Numbered from the stretch's first letter, positions 16,717-27,222 are shown. The stretch: DNA of 64,000 nt from Trichomonas vaginalis G3 (GCF_026262505.1 NC_067206.1:26179896-26243895); one strand, 5' to 3'. Notes: a model not told the origin generated them from the sequence alone. Made by a program: numbers and translations.

Positions 16717-18879
16717 TTACCAATGCTTAGCCTTAGCATTAAGTTCTCTAGCCTTTTCACGTGTGATAAGACCGCAAGAGTTTGTTGGGCAGACAGATTC
16801 GCAAAGGCCGCATCCGTTGCACTTATCTGGATCAACTTTGTAGACCCACTTGGCTGGGATAAGTGTGATTGCATCGTTCGGGCACATTGTGCATCTTCCG
16901 CATCCGATGCATGTGTAAGGGTTGACTAAGTGGTTGATGAGTGGTTCCTCTCCGATATTCTCGATATCGAAGTTTGCGTTCTCCTTTGCCCAATCTCTGA
17001 TGTTCTTGAATCCATCTCTCCAGATTGCGAAAGAAAGAGAAGTGTTGAGGTGTTCGATGCCTTGTCCTGTTCTCTTGATGTCTCCTGGCTCAAGAACACA
17101 GACTAAGTATCCGCGTGCGAAAGCGTTGAGAGCATCACGTTTGTTCTTTGCTCCGAAGTGGATTGATGGGGATTCGCCATGTCCATTGAGAACAATGACA
17201 GAGTTCTCACCAAGTTTCTTTGCCTTCATGTATTCATCTGTTGAATCACATGTAATTTGGACGAAATCAACATCCTTTGTAAGGAGTTTGAAGTCATCTT
17301 CGAGTGTCTCAGATGAAGCATTGATTTGTGCACCAAGGATAGCGTTTGCGAACTCCTTTCTGAGTTCTTGGACCATCTCGAGAACCTTCTTTGCATCGTT
17401 ATGCGCGTGGAACTCTGTTGGTTTTCCTCTCTTGTAAGAGCATGGATGGTTCTTGAAGTTTCCAACGCCAATGACAACACCACCCCAACCTTTCTGCAAG
17501 TACTTCTTGCAGGTGTAGATGCTGTCTGTGAATGAAGAAGCGCCGGCAATGAATGGAGAGATTGTTGTCTTCTTTCCATCCAATGAAGCTGTGATGTCTG
17601 CTGGACGATGCTCGTATTCGAAGGATGTGAAATTGGAGATCAAGTCGGTATCGATCTTTGGAGCTTCCTGGCCTGTGAGGAAGTTGTGGCATCTCCAGGC
17701 TGCGTTCTTTCCTGATGCAGAGGCTTGGACAGCGGATGTGTTCTTGCCTCTAGCTTGGCCACAAACGAAAATCTTGCCTTGTTCGGTGCCTTCTTTGATG
17801 TTTGTGCGCTGGCCGAGGGCAGGAACAACCATATTGAGGTCCTTCCATGTAACATCTGTATCTGGAATGGCGTTGAGGTTGGAATCGTACTGGCAGCAGT
17901 GGATTGTTAATTTGCCGTTCTCTTCTTTGACGACTTTCTCGATACCGACACGTGGAACGACGTTAACGCCGAGGTAGGCCATGACACCGCGCTCTTCTGG
18001 AGCAAGTGGAGCTTGATCTAAAGTACGGCGGTAGAAGATGACGACGCAGGAGGCGCCGGACTTGATGGCTGCAAGAGCAATATCAACGGCAACACCACCG
18101 CATCCGGAAATACCGATGGACTTGCCCTTGATGTCTTCTGGCTTCATGGCGAAGAAATCTTGGGAAGAGATGCAGTATTCGGAGCCTGGGCATGTAAGCT
18201 TGCCATGGTTTTGAGAACCAACGGCGTAAATAACGGCATCGTAGTCTTTTTCGTTGGCTGGATCAAATGGAGTGTTTAACTTGATCTCTGTGTCACCAAC
18301 CATGGAGAGTAAATCAAGATCCATCTTAAGAACATCGTCTGGGAATCTGTACTTTGGAATCTGCTGGACATCGCCACCAACAACGGAGTTCTTCTCAAAA
18401 ATTGTAACTTTGTGGCCCCGAGAAGCAAGGCATGTAGCAGCTGAAAGACCAGATGGGCCAGCACCAACGACAGCGACGTGCTTGCCTGTAGATGGAGCCT
18501 TCTTGATGAGCTCGCAGAATTTGCCATCCTTGCAGGCGCGCTTGATGATTTCAGCCTGAAGAGCTGGAATGTTGATGGAAGCATCGAGCTTTTGACGAGA
18601 GCAACGGGACATGCAGTGATTAACTGGGCAAATAACACCGCAAACAGAGCCGAGAGGCTGCTTGGAGTAGATGCAAAGAGCTGCATAATCCATATCTGAC
18701 TTTTCTCCACTGTAAGCTGCATTGATGAACTCAGATGGATCAACTTTGCAAGGACATTCTTGGTTACATGGCTTTTCTGGACATTGGAGACACTTGTCGA
18801 GCTCTGCACGGAACTAGTGTCCGTTTAAATATCTGTATCCCTTCTTTGGATCAACCTTGGATGGAAAGTTTGTAAACAT
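16717..18879 (-). CDS. Dihydropyrimidine-dehydrogenase-like Fe-S flavoprotein with an in-frame TAG at codon 22
   Basis: From the ATG at 18879, with an initiator 16 nt upstream, the frame encodes a DPD-like protein of 720 codons. Parts in order: N-terminal cysteine cluster C30, C33, C38, C42, C44 (C-x-x-C-P-E-K-P-C form), more cysteines near 71-87, FAD/NADPH domains (V-A-V-V-G-A-G-P-S-G-L and I-G-I-S-G-C-G-G), a shortened barrel-like region, and two C-terminal [4Fe-4S] motifs C-I-G-C-G-R-C-T-M-C-P and C-N-G-C-G-L-C-E-S-V-C-P. Animal DPD is ~1025 aa; here the FMN/pyrimidine barrel is short and I cannot see the N-L-S-C-P-H active loop, so the substrate may differ. The single TAG at 18814-18816 leaves 16717-18693 as the longest Met-started frame. 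Confidence 0.8.
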
Positions 18880-18887
18880 TCACCCTT

Positions 18888-18898
18888 GAATAATGTGA
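18888..18898 (-). promoter_or_regulatory. Initiator of the DPD-like gene
   Basis: Minus-strand TCACATTATTC, matching TCA-Y-W, with its A 16-17 nt before the ATG at 18879. It supports the upstream start even though the frame then meets a TAG. Confidence 0.55.
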
Positions 18899-19930
18899 AG
18901 TTAATTTTGTGGGTACTTTTCAATTTTTTATTTTCTGTCAACAATCGATCGTTTCATTGTAAAAATTGAATAGCCAAATCAAGATTAAGCTAAATTCCTA
19001 TTAATTTATAATCAACTATAGTAAATGAACCATCATTGCAAAAAAGTAGCAAAAAGTGACCTAACCCATTATAAAATTCGTGATCGGTTAATAAAATTAT
19101 TGATCCCACATCAATTTGCATTATAAAGAATTTTGAATTAATTAAATTGAATTAGAAAAACTCATGAGATCGAATGACCTTATTAATTTCACCTAGAATT
19201 GGACTTAACTTATATAGGCTGTTTCATCTTTTCATTGTCAAAGATATTCGTCTTATCAATATATATCTAAAAGGATAATAAACAATGAGAATGAATCATC
19301 CTTATCGTTATGATAAAATGGGGCAAGAGAGCTGTACGCTTGTAGAAAATTATAAAATATCATACAATATTAATTTTTCAAAAAATTTAGTGTTTTCCGT
19401 GGCTGTAATAGATCACACTTAATTAAAAACACATTTCAAGAATGAATGACAATATTTTCAATCATTAATCGCTTAATATATAAAAAATAATATTTCTATT
19501 TCATTATTTATTTCTTATAACAATATATTTTTGTTTATTAGTGACAAATTGAAACTACACTCATGTAAAAAGCAATAATTAAAAAGTCTGATTCAAACTT
19601 CAATAAAGATATTCGTATAGAATGAAATAAGAGTGGAATCTAACTATTTCTAGCACAACATATTCACATATCAATAAGTATTTCTAATAAACTAAAAAAA
19701 TCTCGAGAAGATTGAATCAAATGAGAACCAATCGTGTATCACCACAGCTTGCATAATAGACACAGATCACTAATGTATCACCTGAAAAATGGTTCAACTT
19801 GACTCTTTATTATTTGTTCACAATGCCTGCAATAATCAAAATAAATCAATTTTCATGTTCAAGGGCGTGCAGCGCCGGATGAAATGAATGAAATAAAAAA
19901 CTATCGTAAAAAAGTGAAGAAATTTTTTAT
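18899..19930. other. Intergenic, no gene seen
   Basis: About 1 kb of AT-rich sequence between divergently transcribed genes. No coding frame, RNA gene or clear repeat that I can support. Confidence 0.4.
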
Positions 19931-21094
19931 ATGAGTTTTTTTCACGATTTATACGAGAAATATAGGAAGGAAATTAACTATGGTGTACCCATATTAGTTT
20001 TAATCCTTGGAATTATTATTTATATACTTACACGCCCATTTGTTCGCTTTATGGGACCTCTTCCATTTATTTATAACGCAGGCGTTATCAAATTGCTTGG
20101 CCAATATTTAGAAACACAACCATCTCGACACACATTCTTTATTTACGGTCCATATCAATCCGGAAAAACAAGGACTTTATTACATGTTTCAGAATTATAT
20201 GGTCAAAAAGGATTTTTACCGATCAACTTAGATTTTTCAGATGCAAAGTCTATTGAAGAGATAATTGGCTTCGGAAAATTAAGTATCATGCGTTCTATTA
20301 GTGATCATACAAATTATCTTAAAAATTTAACAGTCAACGTCACCGTCAAACCAAAGAAAAACGCTAAAATTCTTACACCAGAAGATCTTCAACTAATACA
20401 ACGCAAAATCGCTTCTTTACCACTACTTCAAGAGAAATTATTAGCAGAATTAGATCGTTCTAAGACAGAATCTGATGGTCTCAAAGACTTCTTTGGCCAT
20501 CTAGAGGATGCTTTTGACGATTTCAGGCCTGCAGTCTTTATTGCTGGTGGTCAAAATCTTCAACAGCATTGTTTGCCACTTTACAACGCTATTCTCTCTC
20601 ATGCCGCACATAAGGACCAATACATGGACAGAATTCCTCTTATTATTGAAACATCAAATGCAATTTTGAAGATGAAAGTTTGGCCACCTCATTTCAGATT
20701 GGTTGAAGTCTCTAAAGTCACTGATCCATATAAGTACTTCGTTAAGGACGTTCACTGCTTTACAAGACGTGAAATGAAACGTATTATGGTCGTTGTCGGA
20801 CCACACGGCGGTGAAATAGAGTCAGTCTTCGAACAGCTTAAAATTGGCTACGAGATAGAACATGCTTTGAAGGAACGTGTAGATAATTTGAAATTTATAC
20901 GCGATTATCAGCTCTACGGCACTAGATTTGGCCAAGAAGTATGCAAGACAGGTAGAAAGTACTTTGAACAAATCAATTCTACAGAACCATTTGCTCCTCT
21001 TGTTGTTAATGGTTATGTTTATATTGATAAGTTCAATAACCTTGTTCCTGCCAATAAAATTGTTCAGAAATACATTTGTAAAGCAAATCCTTAA
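19931..21094 (+). CDS. Membrane-anchored P-loop (AAA/STAND-like) ATPase
   Basis: 387 aa. A membrane segment at about residues 18-36 is followed by a Walker A G-P-Y-Q-S-G-K-T at 73-80. A candidate Walker B/sensor strand, R-P-A-V-F-I-A-G-G, lies near 202-210 and lacks the usual acidic pair, so hydrolysis is uncertain. The C-terminal third is helical and charged. It resembles the predicted ATPase_2/AAA families that act as membrane-tethered switches; I cannot name an orthologue. Start is the first ATG, just upstream of the TM segment. No obvious initiator at the expected distance. Confidence 0.65.
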   Translation: MSFFHDLYEKYRKEINYGVPILVLILGIIIYILTRPFVRFMGPLPFIYNAGVIKLLGQYLETQPSRHTFFIYGPYQSGKTRTLLHVSELYGQKGFLPINLDFSDAKSIEEIIGFGKLSIMRSISDHTNYLKNLTVNVTVKPKKNAKILTPEDLQLIQRKIASLPLLQEKLLAELDRSKTESDGLKDFFGHLEDAFDDFRPAVFIAGGQNLQQHCLPLYNAILSHAAHKDQYMDRIPLIIETSNAILKMKVWPPHFRLVEVSKVTDPYKYFVKDVHCFTRREMKRIMVVVGPHGGEIESVFEQLKIGYEIEHALKERVDNLKFIRDYQLYGTRFGQEVCKTGRKYFEQINSTEPFAPLVVNGYVYIDKFNNLVPANKIVQKYICKANP

Positions 21095-21227
21095 GTTTTA
21101 AAGTGAATAAAAGAAATCTTATGAAATATTTTTTTTTGTTTACTACGTATAAAACGATTTTACTATATCTAACTAAAAGGCTACGTATTGCTTAAATACT
21201 TTATGTACTGTTGTGAGATGAAATTTT

Positions 21228-21236
21228 TCATATAAT
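21228..21236 (+). promoter_or_regulatory. Initiator of the Sec23-like gene
   Basis: TCATATAAT, matching TCA-Y-W, with its A at 21230, 17 nt before the ATG at 21247. Confidence 0.5.
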
Positions 21237-21246
21237 TGATTTTCAA

Positions 21247-22788
21247 ATGTGCCAAGTCAATGCATCAGCAACGTTTTTATTTCCTGACGATTGCCCAAAA
21301 CAAAACAAGATATGGGGATCAATTATATCAATGTCACAAGATAAGAATCCTAAATTAATTGTACCAAAATCAGATATTTGTCCAAAATGCGGAGCTTTCA
21401 AAACTCCTCAAACAGGATGCTGCCCAATATGCGATCCTGCAAAATTTTATGATAAAGATACTACATTATATTCTTTAGATTACAAAATTAAAATCGATAA
21501 TGAAATTCATGAACACCTTATCTGCTTAGTCATAGATCTTTCAATGCCAGACAGACTGCTTCAAGACTTAATTTCAGCTATTTCTTCTCAATTTGGATAT
21601 TTTGCTTTAGAAAATGTCAAATTCATGCTTATTTTCTTATGCCAATGTCCTTTATATATTCACAAACGCAATAATACATTACATGTCGGATATGAACAGA
21701 TTTTTTATCAAGATTCAAAATATATTTTTGAAATTAATGAATTTATTGAAATATTACTCGATATTTATCCAATAATACAAACATGTAGCCGATTGCCAAT
21801 GAGTTCGCAGTCATTTCATGGTTTTTTGGACCAAATTAAATCAGAAAATATCACATCTTTACTTTTATTCCATAATTTTCCATTAATTCCTTATCCACCA
21901 ACTCCATTTAAAGTACATAGTATTTTTGTTGCATCAAATACTCCAGTTCCTACGAATATGATCCAAATTTCTTTGGAAAATAATTTGACATGGAATTCCG
22001 GCTCAATTATTCACAAATCTCTCATTGATTATATCAAAATGTGCATGATGGAGCCGTTCGGACCATTAGACATCAAGATATTCGTTTCCGAAGGTTTAGA
22101 AATTGAATGGCTTTGTAATGAAGAAAATGAAAAAAATTACCAAGCGAAAAAACTCAATTTTACGATCAAAAACAGCTGCAAGGATACATCATACGCATTG
22201 ACATTGAATGAAGGAAGCAAGTACAGCCATAAGAAGATATTTACAATGCAAATTGCCACAAAATCCGAAAATGGAATTTATATAACAAATCGAGTTTGGC
22301 AGAAAGCAGAAACGATGGAAGAATGGGTTACATCATTGAATCCTATTGTCATATCATCTATTTTTGCTCGCCAAGTTGCAGCTCATCGAGTTTTTTACGC
22401 GAAAAAAGGAATTTTCCAGAAAACTATCACATGGAAGATCTCTTTGTTCGAGAATCTCAAGGGAACAACAATACTCCTCAAAAGAGCTATATCTAGCATT
22501 TCAAAATTGCTCTCAAACGAACCTCCGATTTTACCTCCAGATTTACTTTCTTTAATCCATTTTAATTTGATCACAAAAGGATATGCGTATAACGCTGACC
22601 TTGTCAATGCAGTAGTTAGTTGCGATGCTGATTATTTAATTCCAATTCCACCATTATTAATATATTCCAACAAGAGTCCGACATTTACTGATGAAGATTT
22701 AGTTGCATATGAATGGTGCGTGACGCCAATACCTGTTTTAGTTGATAAATCTATTTTTGATAGAATTCGAAATTCAGTTTTGGAATAA
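21247..22788 (+). CDS. Divergent Sec23/Sec24-like COPII coat protein
   Basis: 513 aa. A zinc ribbon (C45-x-x-C48 ... C59-x-x-C62) is followed by an alpha/beta trunk-like region, a beta-rich stretch and a helical segment (S-I-F-A-R-Q-V-A-A-H-R-V), ending in a gelsolin-like part. This is the order of Sec23/Sec24, which form the inner COPII coat at ER exit sites and, for Sec23, activate Sar1. It is shorter than canonical Sec23 (~760 aa) and strongly diverged, so a regulatory or lineage-specific paralogue is likely. A zinc-ribbon protein of another trafficking complex is the alternative. Confidence 0.5.
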   Translation: MCQVNASATFLFPDDCPKQNKIWGSIISMSQDKNPKLIVPKSDICPKCGAFKTPQTGCCPICDPAKFYDKDTTLYSLDYKIKIDNEIHEHLICLVIDLSMPDRLLQDLISAISSQFGYFALENVKFMLIFLCQCPLYIHKRNNTLHVGYEQIFYQDSKYIFEINEFIEILLDIYPIIQTCSRLPMSSQSFHGFLDQIKSENITSLLLFHNFPLIPYPPTPFKVHSIFVASNTPVPTNMIQISLENNLTWNSGSIIHKSLIDYIKMCMMEPFGPLDIKIFVSEGLEIEWLCNEENEKNYQAKKLNFTIKNSCKDTSYALTLNEGSKYSHKKIFTMQIATKSENGIYITNRVWQKAETMEEWVTSLNPIVISSIFARQVAAHRVFYAKKGIFQKTITWKISLFENLKGTTILLKRAISSISKLLSNEPPILPPDLLSLIHFNLITKGYAYNADLVNAVVSCDADYLIPIPPLLIYSNKSPTFTDEDLVAYEWCVTPIPVLVDKSIFDRIRNSVLE

Positions 22789-23248
22789 AAATATTAATCT
22801 GTTTGTTTTCTATATAATGATATTACAAAAGGGGGAACTTCGTCGACAACAAAGGTATCGACCAAAATTGTTCCCATTATGCTTGATATATGAAGTATAG
22901 TAATAGTGTGTATGGACTCATAGAATGACTTTCGTTTGATTTCGAGATATATTATGATCTTCTAAAATATCCATATTTTACTTGATAACGCATATGTTTT
23001 ATCGTATTATGAAAATTAAACAAAAAATATGGCTTAAGAAGAGCAAAATTCGATGCTAAAAGTAAATTGTTTATTGGTGTTACATTTATTTTTCTTTACT
23101 TTAGGATTTTTCAAATTTTTATCTTTGATTTTTCATGTTATAGCTTCATAATTTTAAATATTCACAAATCAATAATTTCTAAGCATATTTTATATAGAAG
23201 TTTGATGTTTTTCTATGATGGAGAAGACATGGATCAAAAAAGTGACAA
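22789..23248. other. Intergenic, no gene seen
   Basis: AT-rich spacer. A hydrophobic frame at 23067-23309 overlaps the next gene and has no supporting features. Confidence 0.35.
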
Positions 23249-23593
23249 ATGGGCAAAGATCAAACAAAAATTGTATTTGATGCCGATTCCAGAAGAAACT
23301 TTTTGCTAGCAAATAGGCATGCTCGTGAAATCAGAAAGAATAAAGCTATCAAACGTAATCAAGAAAGACTCAAAGAAGAAAGAAAAGAAAGACAACGCCA
23401 AAGAAGAGAGCAAGATGAGGAATTTGCTCGTGAATTATCAGAAAAACAGCGCAAATTAGGCATAAAACCAATGGATATTATATCCCAAAGGTACCAATAC
23501 TCAATTCCAACTGTAGAAGTTGAAGCTACAAAGCCAGAAGAGCCAGAAAAAGAAGAACCTCATGTTGAAGAGGAGAAAAAGGAAGAAAAATAG
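23249..23593 (+). CDS. NOL12/Rrp17-like small nucleolar protein
   Basis: 114 aa. It starts with K-I-V-F-D-A-D-S-R-R-N-F-L, which fits the N-terminal signature of the nucleolar protein 12 family (V-F-D-x-x-x-R-x-x-(F/Y)-L followed by basic residues). A long charged helix rich in K, R, E and Q (residues 22-70) comes next, then an acidic E/P/K tail. Family members act in rRNA processing as RNA-binding or 5'-3' exonuclease factors. Small and low-complexity, so the call is tentative. The ATG at 23249 is used because the motif follows at once. Confidence 0.5.
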   Translation: MGKDQTKIVFDADSRRNFLLANRHAREIRKNKAIKRNQERLKEERKERQRQRREQDEEFARELSEKQRKLGIKPMDIISQRYQYSIPTVEVEATKPEEPEKEEPHVEEEKKEEK

Positions 23594-23965
23594 ATATTTT
23601 GTTTTAGATTAAAAATAGAGATTATAGAAATTAACAAAAGTTTACAATCCATATATACGTAATTACATATGTTATACAAAGAAATTATCCCAACCTGATA
23701 TTACTATTAATACCTCACATATTGCCTTTTTTTTCACTAAAATTGAAGATATATAGTTGAAATATAGAGACACATAGAGAAAACATATATAAATACTACA
23801 TTTTCATTAATGAAGAAAATTAGATTCGATGTTTTTCTTTTAGAAAAAGCATTTCAAATTGACTAGTATGAAAGAGTGATATTCATATATAGCTATTTTA
23901 TCTTTTGCACATGCTTGTTTGATGAAAAATTCATAAAAGAAGAAATGACAAGAGAGAGAAGCTTT
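23594..23965. other. Intergenic, no gene seen
   Basis: AT-rich region between two convergent genes. Nothing supported. Confidence 0.4.
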
Positions 23966-25086
23966 TTATATTGGAACTCTAATTGCACCATGTGAAATAA
24001 GAAGTTCAGCCATTTCTTTATTTTGTAACATATCTGAAAAATTAAGCGCTGTATATCCACCTCTAGCTTTTGCATTGACATTTGCACCATGAGAAATAAG
24101 AAATTCTGCTATTTCCTTATTTTTTGTCATAGAAGTTCTATGAAGAGGAGTTATTCCATTGACGTCCTTTCCAGTGATATTTGCACCTTTTGAAATAAGA
24201 ATTTCGACCGTTTCTATAATATCTACTGCATAATGAAGAGCGATTTCTCCTCTATTATTTTTTTTTCATTAATATTTGAACCATGTGAAATTAGGAATTC
24301 GACAATTTCATTAAAATTAAAATGTGCTGCAATATGAAGAGCTATTTCTCCAAATTCATCTTTTTCATTGATATTTGCACCATGTGAAATAAGAAGCTCA
24401 ACTATTTCTTTACTATTTGTTCTTGCTGCATAATGAAGAGCTGTTTTCTCTTCTTTATCTCCTTCGTTGATATTTGCACCATGTGATATAAGGAGTTCAA
24501 CAATTTCTTTACTATTTTTATTAGCTGCATAATGAAGAGCTGTTTTCCCATATTTATCTTTTTCATTGATATTTGCACCATGTAAAATAAGAAACTCCAT
24601 TGTTTCTGTACAATTGTGATCTGCTGCTATATGAATAAGATGAATTTTTCTTTGTCATTATTCATAATTGCTCTATAAATTGTATTTTCTGTATGAATAT
24701 TCAGATTTCTAAATTTAATTTCTTCCAAATCACCAGACCTGTCTAATTTAATTCCATATTCTTTATAAAATAGGATGTTTGAAACATCGTTAACATTCTT
24801 GACATCTTTGACATGATAATCATCAGTTATGAATTTAGCAAGTGTTAAGTATGATTTTATATAGCGATTTTTATAGGGAATAATATTCAAAATATCTTTT
24901 ACAATATTTTTGGAGAACTGATTCTTTGAATCAATCAAATTTATTTTGATCAATTTGTAAATCTCTTTTAATTCTTCTTCTTTATCTGTTTTTAACTGAT
25001 ACAACACATTGTATGAATCGATATAGTATTTGTATATACTTCGAAGTTCAGTGTATTTGTTTGGATGAAAGTCTGAACAAATGTTA
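23966..25086 (-). pseudogene. Ankyrin-repeat gene of the Trichomonas DUF3447-type family, broken
   Basis: The N-terminal part (25086-24627) carries the family opening H-P-N-K-Y-T-E-L-R-S-I-Y-K-Y-Y and N-T-I-Y-R-A-I-M-N-N-D. Ankyrin repeats (G-K-T-A-L-H-Y-A-A, I-V-E-L-L-I-S-H-G-A-N-I-N-E) follow, ending near M-A-E-L-L-I-S-H-G-A-I. It is split into at least three frames: no ATG at the expected start, a shift with loss of the middle region near 24600-24650, and another at a T-run near 24260. Family members are normally one frame of 500-700 aa, so this copy is about two thirds of full length. Host gene family, with hundreds of members in T. vaginalis. Confidence 0.8.
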
Positions 25087-25565
25087 TTTGTGCTTTACAA
25101 TATAAAATATCTTTAAAATTCATTTGGGAAAATATATCTCCATTAAGAAATAAAAGCTAAAGTTTCAAAGTGGTAATTTTCAGTTGAGTCACTTTTTGGA
25201 AAATTTGGAATTTTTATATCAAAAACAAAACCCTAAAAAGCATTCAGTTAATTCGTAAATAATCGAAAAAGTGTTAATAAATAGTTTATCTATATATTAA
25301 TCTTTGATTTAGCTTATTTATTCGATCCGCAAAGTTGGTACCTAAAGCGTTATAGACTAACCCATGAGTGGATAACCCATGAATGGAAAATTCCCTACAA
25401 GGACACTTTTCGTGATGACAGTCTTTTGAATTTTTTTCCTGACACGATAAAGTTCTCAAAAATAAATGTAAGCTTCTAATTTTCTGAACTTTACGACCGG
25501 ACGCCTTGTGATGCCAAACCTAGTTTTTACTGTAATTTTTGGCTGAGTCACTTTTTGAAAAATTT
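25087..25565. other. Intergenic, no gene seen
   Basis: AT-rich. GAGTCACTTTTTG-like words occur twice in the same orientation, near 25195 and 25549, suggesting that a small repeat or degenerate element lies here. Confidence 0.35.
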
Positions 25566-25622
25566 ACACTTTTCCAACGTTTTGTCAGGGGCGCGAAGCG
25601 ACCCAAAAATGTCGGAAAAGTG
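25566..25622. repeat. Large imperfect hairpin 1
   Basis: Arms ACACTTTTCC (25566-25575) and GGAAAAGTGT (25613-25622), continuing inward with partial pairing to a GC-rich centre GGGGCGCGAAGCGACCC. Confidence 0.55.
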
Positions 25623-25623
25623 T

Positions 25624-25701
25624 AATTCTCAGGTATATGATTATTTTTGCTTTTAATGCCGAACAGCATTTGAATCAAAAATAATCGTATGCCTGAGAAT
25701 T
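25624..25701. repeat. Large hairpin 2
   Basis: Arms start AATTCTCAGG and end CCTGAGAATT. Pairing continues through TGATTATTTTTG / CAAAAATAATCG to a smaller inner hairpin around GCCGAACAGC. One base separates it from hairpin 1. Confidence 0.55.
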
Positions 25702-26149
25702 TGGAATTTTTAAAGGGTAAATGTTCGGTGCTTGCAGATCATAATTTTCAGCAATTTGAAATTTCTGGATTTTTTTTCATTGAAATTCTGAAAAAAATAT
25801 TTGTGACCATAAAATCATTACCGTACCTTGAATAACCGGCGAACCATTCAATTGGTCATAGACCAATTTGAGATACCCTTTTCAGAGGAATCTAAAATGT
25901 TGTTTATATGGTTATTTATATATTATTTAATCATTTTCTTAAATAAAAATCATAAGTTCTCAATTTTTCTTCATAACGATTCTTATAAATTTTAATGTTT
26001 TTACTATGAGTGCTAAATATTATTAATTACTAAATGATTTTAAAAAGAAAAAACATGTTTTTACTTTGTACGTTAACATACGTTAATATCACTGAGATTG
26101 GGACAAAGTTGCAATTCGGCACTTTTTGTAAAAAAATGGGGTCATACTC
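25702..26149. other. Intergenic, no gene seen
   Basis: AT-rich. No supported feature. Confidence 0.35.
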
Positions 26150-26440
26150 ATAATGAATAGAGACTTATAGCCAAGTCTTGATATCATACAGGGAGAATAT
26201 ACATTGATAAGCAATTATATTTTATAGTAGTAGTATTCAGAAATTCTTACAATTTACAATACAATTTTCAAAAATGGATAAAGACTTATAGCCAAGTCTT
26301 GATATCATGCAGGGAGAATATACATAGATAAGCAATTATATTTTATAGTAGTAGTATTCAGAAATTCTTACAATTTACAATACAATTTTCAAAAATGGAT
26401 AAAGACTAATAGCCAAGTCTTGATATCATGCAGGGAGACT
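26150..26440. repeat. 121-bp tandem repeat, two copies plus a partial
   Basis: The block GACTTATAGCCAAGTCTTGA recurs at 26162, 26283 and 26404 (the last with a two-base variation), i.e. a 121-bp period. Each copy holds a small AGACTT...AAGTCT stem. Copies are nearly identical, so the duplication is recent. Confidence 0.8.
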
Positions 26441-26647
26441 CTCTACAAATACAAAAATTGATTATCATAAGGAAATACAAATTTATCAATTTTCATGTGA
26501 AAATTACATAAATTTGTTCTCCAATAAATAGCAATAATACTTTGAATGTTATATTAAGTAATATAGCTTCAGGTAAATAAGCTTACACTTCAAAAATATA
26601 CTGTTTATTCATTAATTTTAAAAAAAGTCCAAATTATCTAATCTTGC

Positions 26648-26893
26648 TTACTCTTCCTTTAAACTTCTTTGTGCCAAATTTAATATTGCCTTCAAAGATG
26701 GAATAAGGACATTAGGTTCAATCCTTCGGCTTTCGACAATTTCCAAAATGTGTTGAATTAATTTCAAACATTCATCGTGTTTTGAAGCTCTTTGCTCAAC
26801 AATCTGATTACCTGCCCTTGTAAGAATTCTTACTGCTCTATCTTCATTCAAAACATTAGCGACTTGAACCTTAATAATCGCATTTGGAATCAC
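26648..26893 (-). CDS. Hypothetical 81-aa frame, start uncertain
   Basis: Open frame with a helical, moderately charged composition (V-L-N-E-D-R-A-V-R-I-L, I-L-E-I-V-E-S-R-R-I). It opens with GTG; upstream the frame runs on through a hydrophobic stretch without an ATG and then meets a stop. No family recognised. It may be a partial gene or chance; reported because its composition is protein-like. Confidence 0.25.
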   Translation of the reverse strand: MIPNAIIKVQVANVLNEDRAVRILTRAGNQIVEQRASKHDECLKLIQHILEIVESRRIEPNVLIPSLKAILNLAQRSLKEE

Positions 26894-27002
26894 AACAGTG
26901 ATGAGAGTTATGACGATATAAAAAAATATTTTATTATACTCATTCGAAATTAAAAATAATAAAATTTATATATATTAATTTCATTAAATCAAGGTTAAAA
27001 AT

Positions 27003-27050
27003 CTCACCGGAAAAATAACCTCAGTGTGATAAATTTATCACCGGAAAAAT
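27003..27050. repeat. Palindrome flanked by short direct repeats
   Basis: Perfect 16-bp palindrome GTGATAAATTTATCAC (27026-27041). The word TCACCGGAAAAAT occurs on both sides (near 27004 and 27038). Confidence 0.5.
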
Positions 27051-27131
27051 TTACAATAAGGTTAATACCGAAAATATCGAAAAATCAACATTTAAGGTTA
27101 ATTTAAGAGTATGCACTTTTGTCACCTACTC

Positions 27132-27222
27132 ATGGAAGTGTATTCGTGGATTACAATTGTGAATTCAGATACACTTCCATCTCAAAAAATGCAATCAAAT
27201 TTGTATTGAATTGCATTTTTTG
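27132..27222. repeat. Two adjacent stem-loops at the Maverick flank
   Basis: Stem 1: ATGGAAGTGTAT (27132-27143) with ATACACTTCCAT (27169-27180), perfect. Stem 2: CAAAAAATGCAAT (27183-27195) with ATTGCATTTTTTG (27210-27222), perfect. Only two bases separate the stems. Host DNA 75 bp left of the Maverick. Confidence 0.6.

Noticed and set aside
23067-23309. Hydrophobic 80-codon plus-strand frame
   Set aside because: AT-rich chance frame overlapping the NOL12-like gene start.
23893-24090. 65-codon minus-strand frame
   Set aside because: Another phase of the ankyrin pseudogene's C-terminal repeats.
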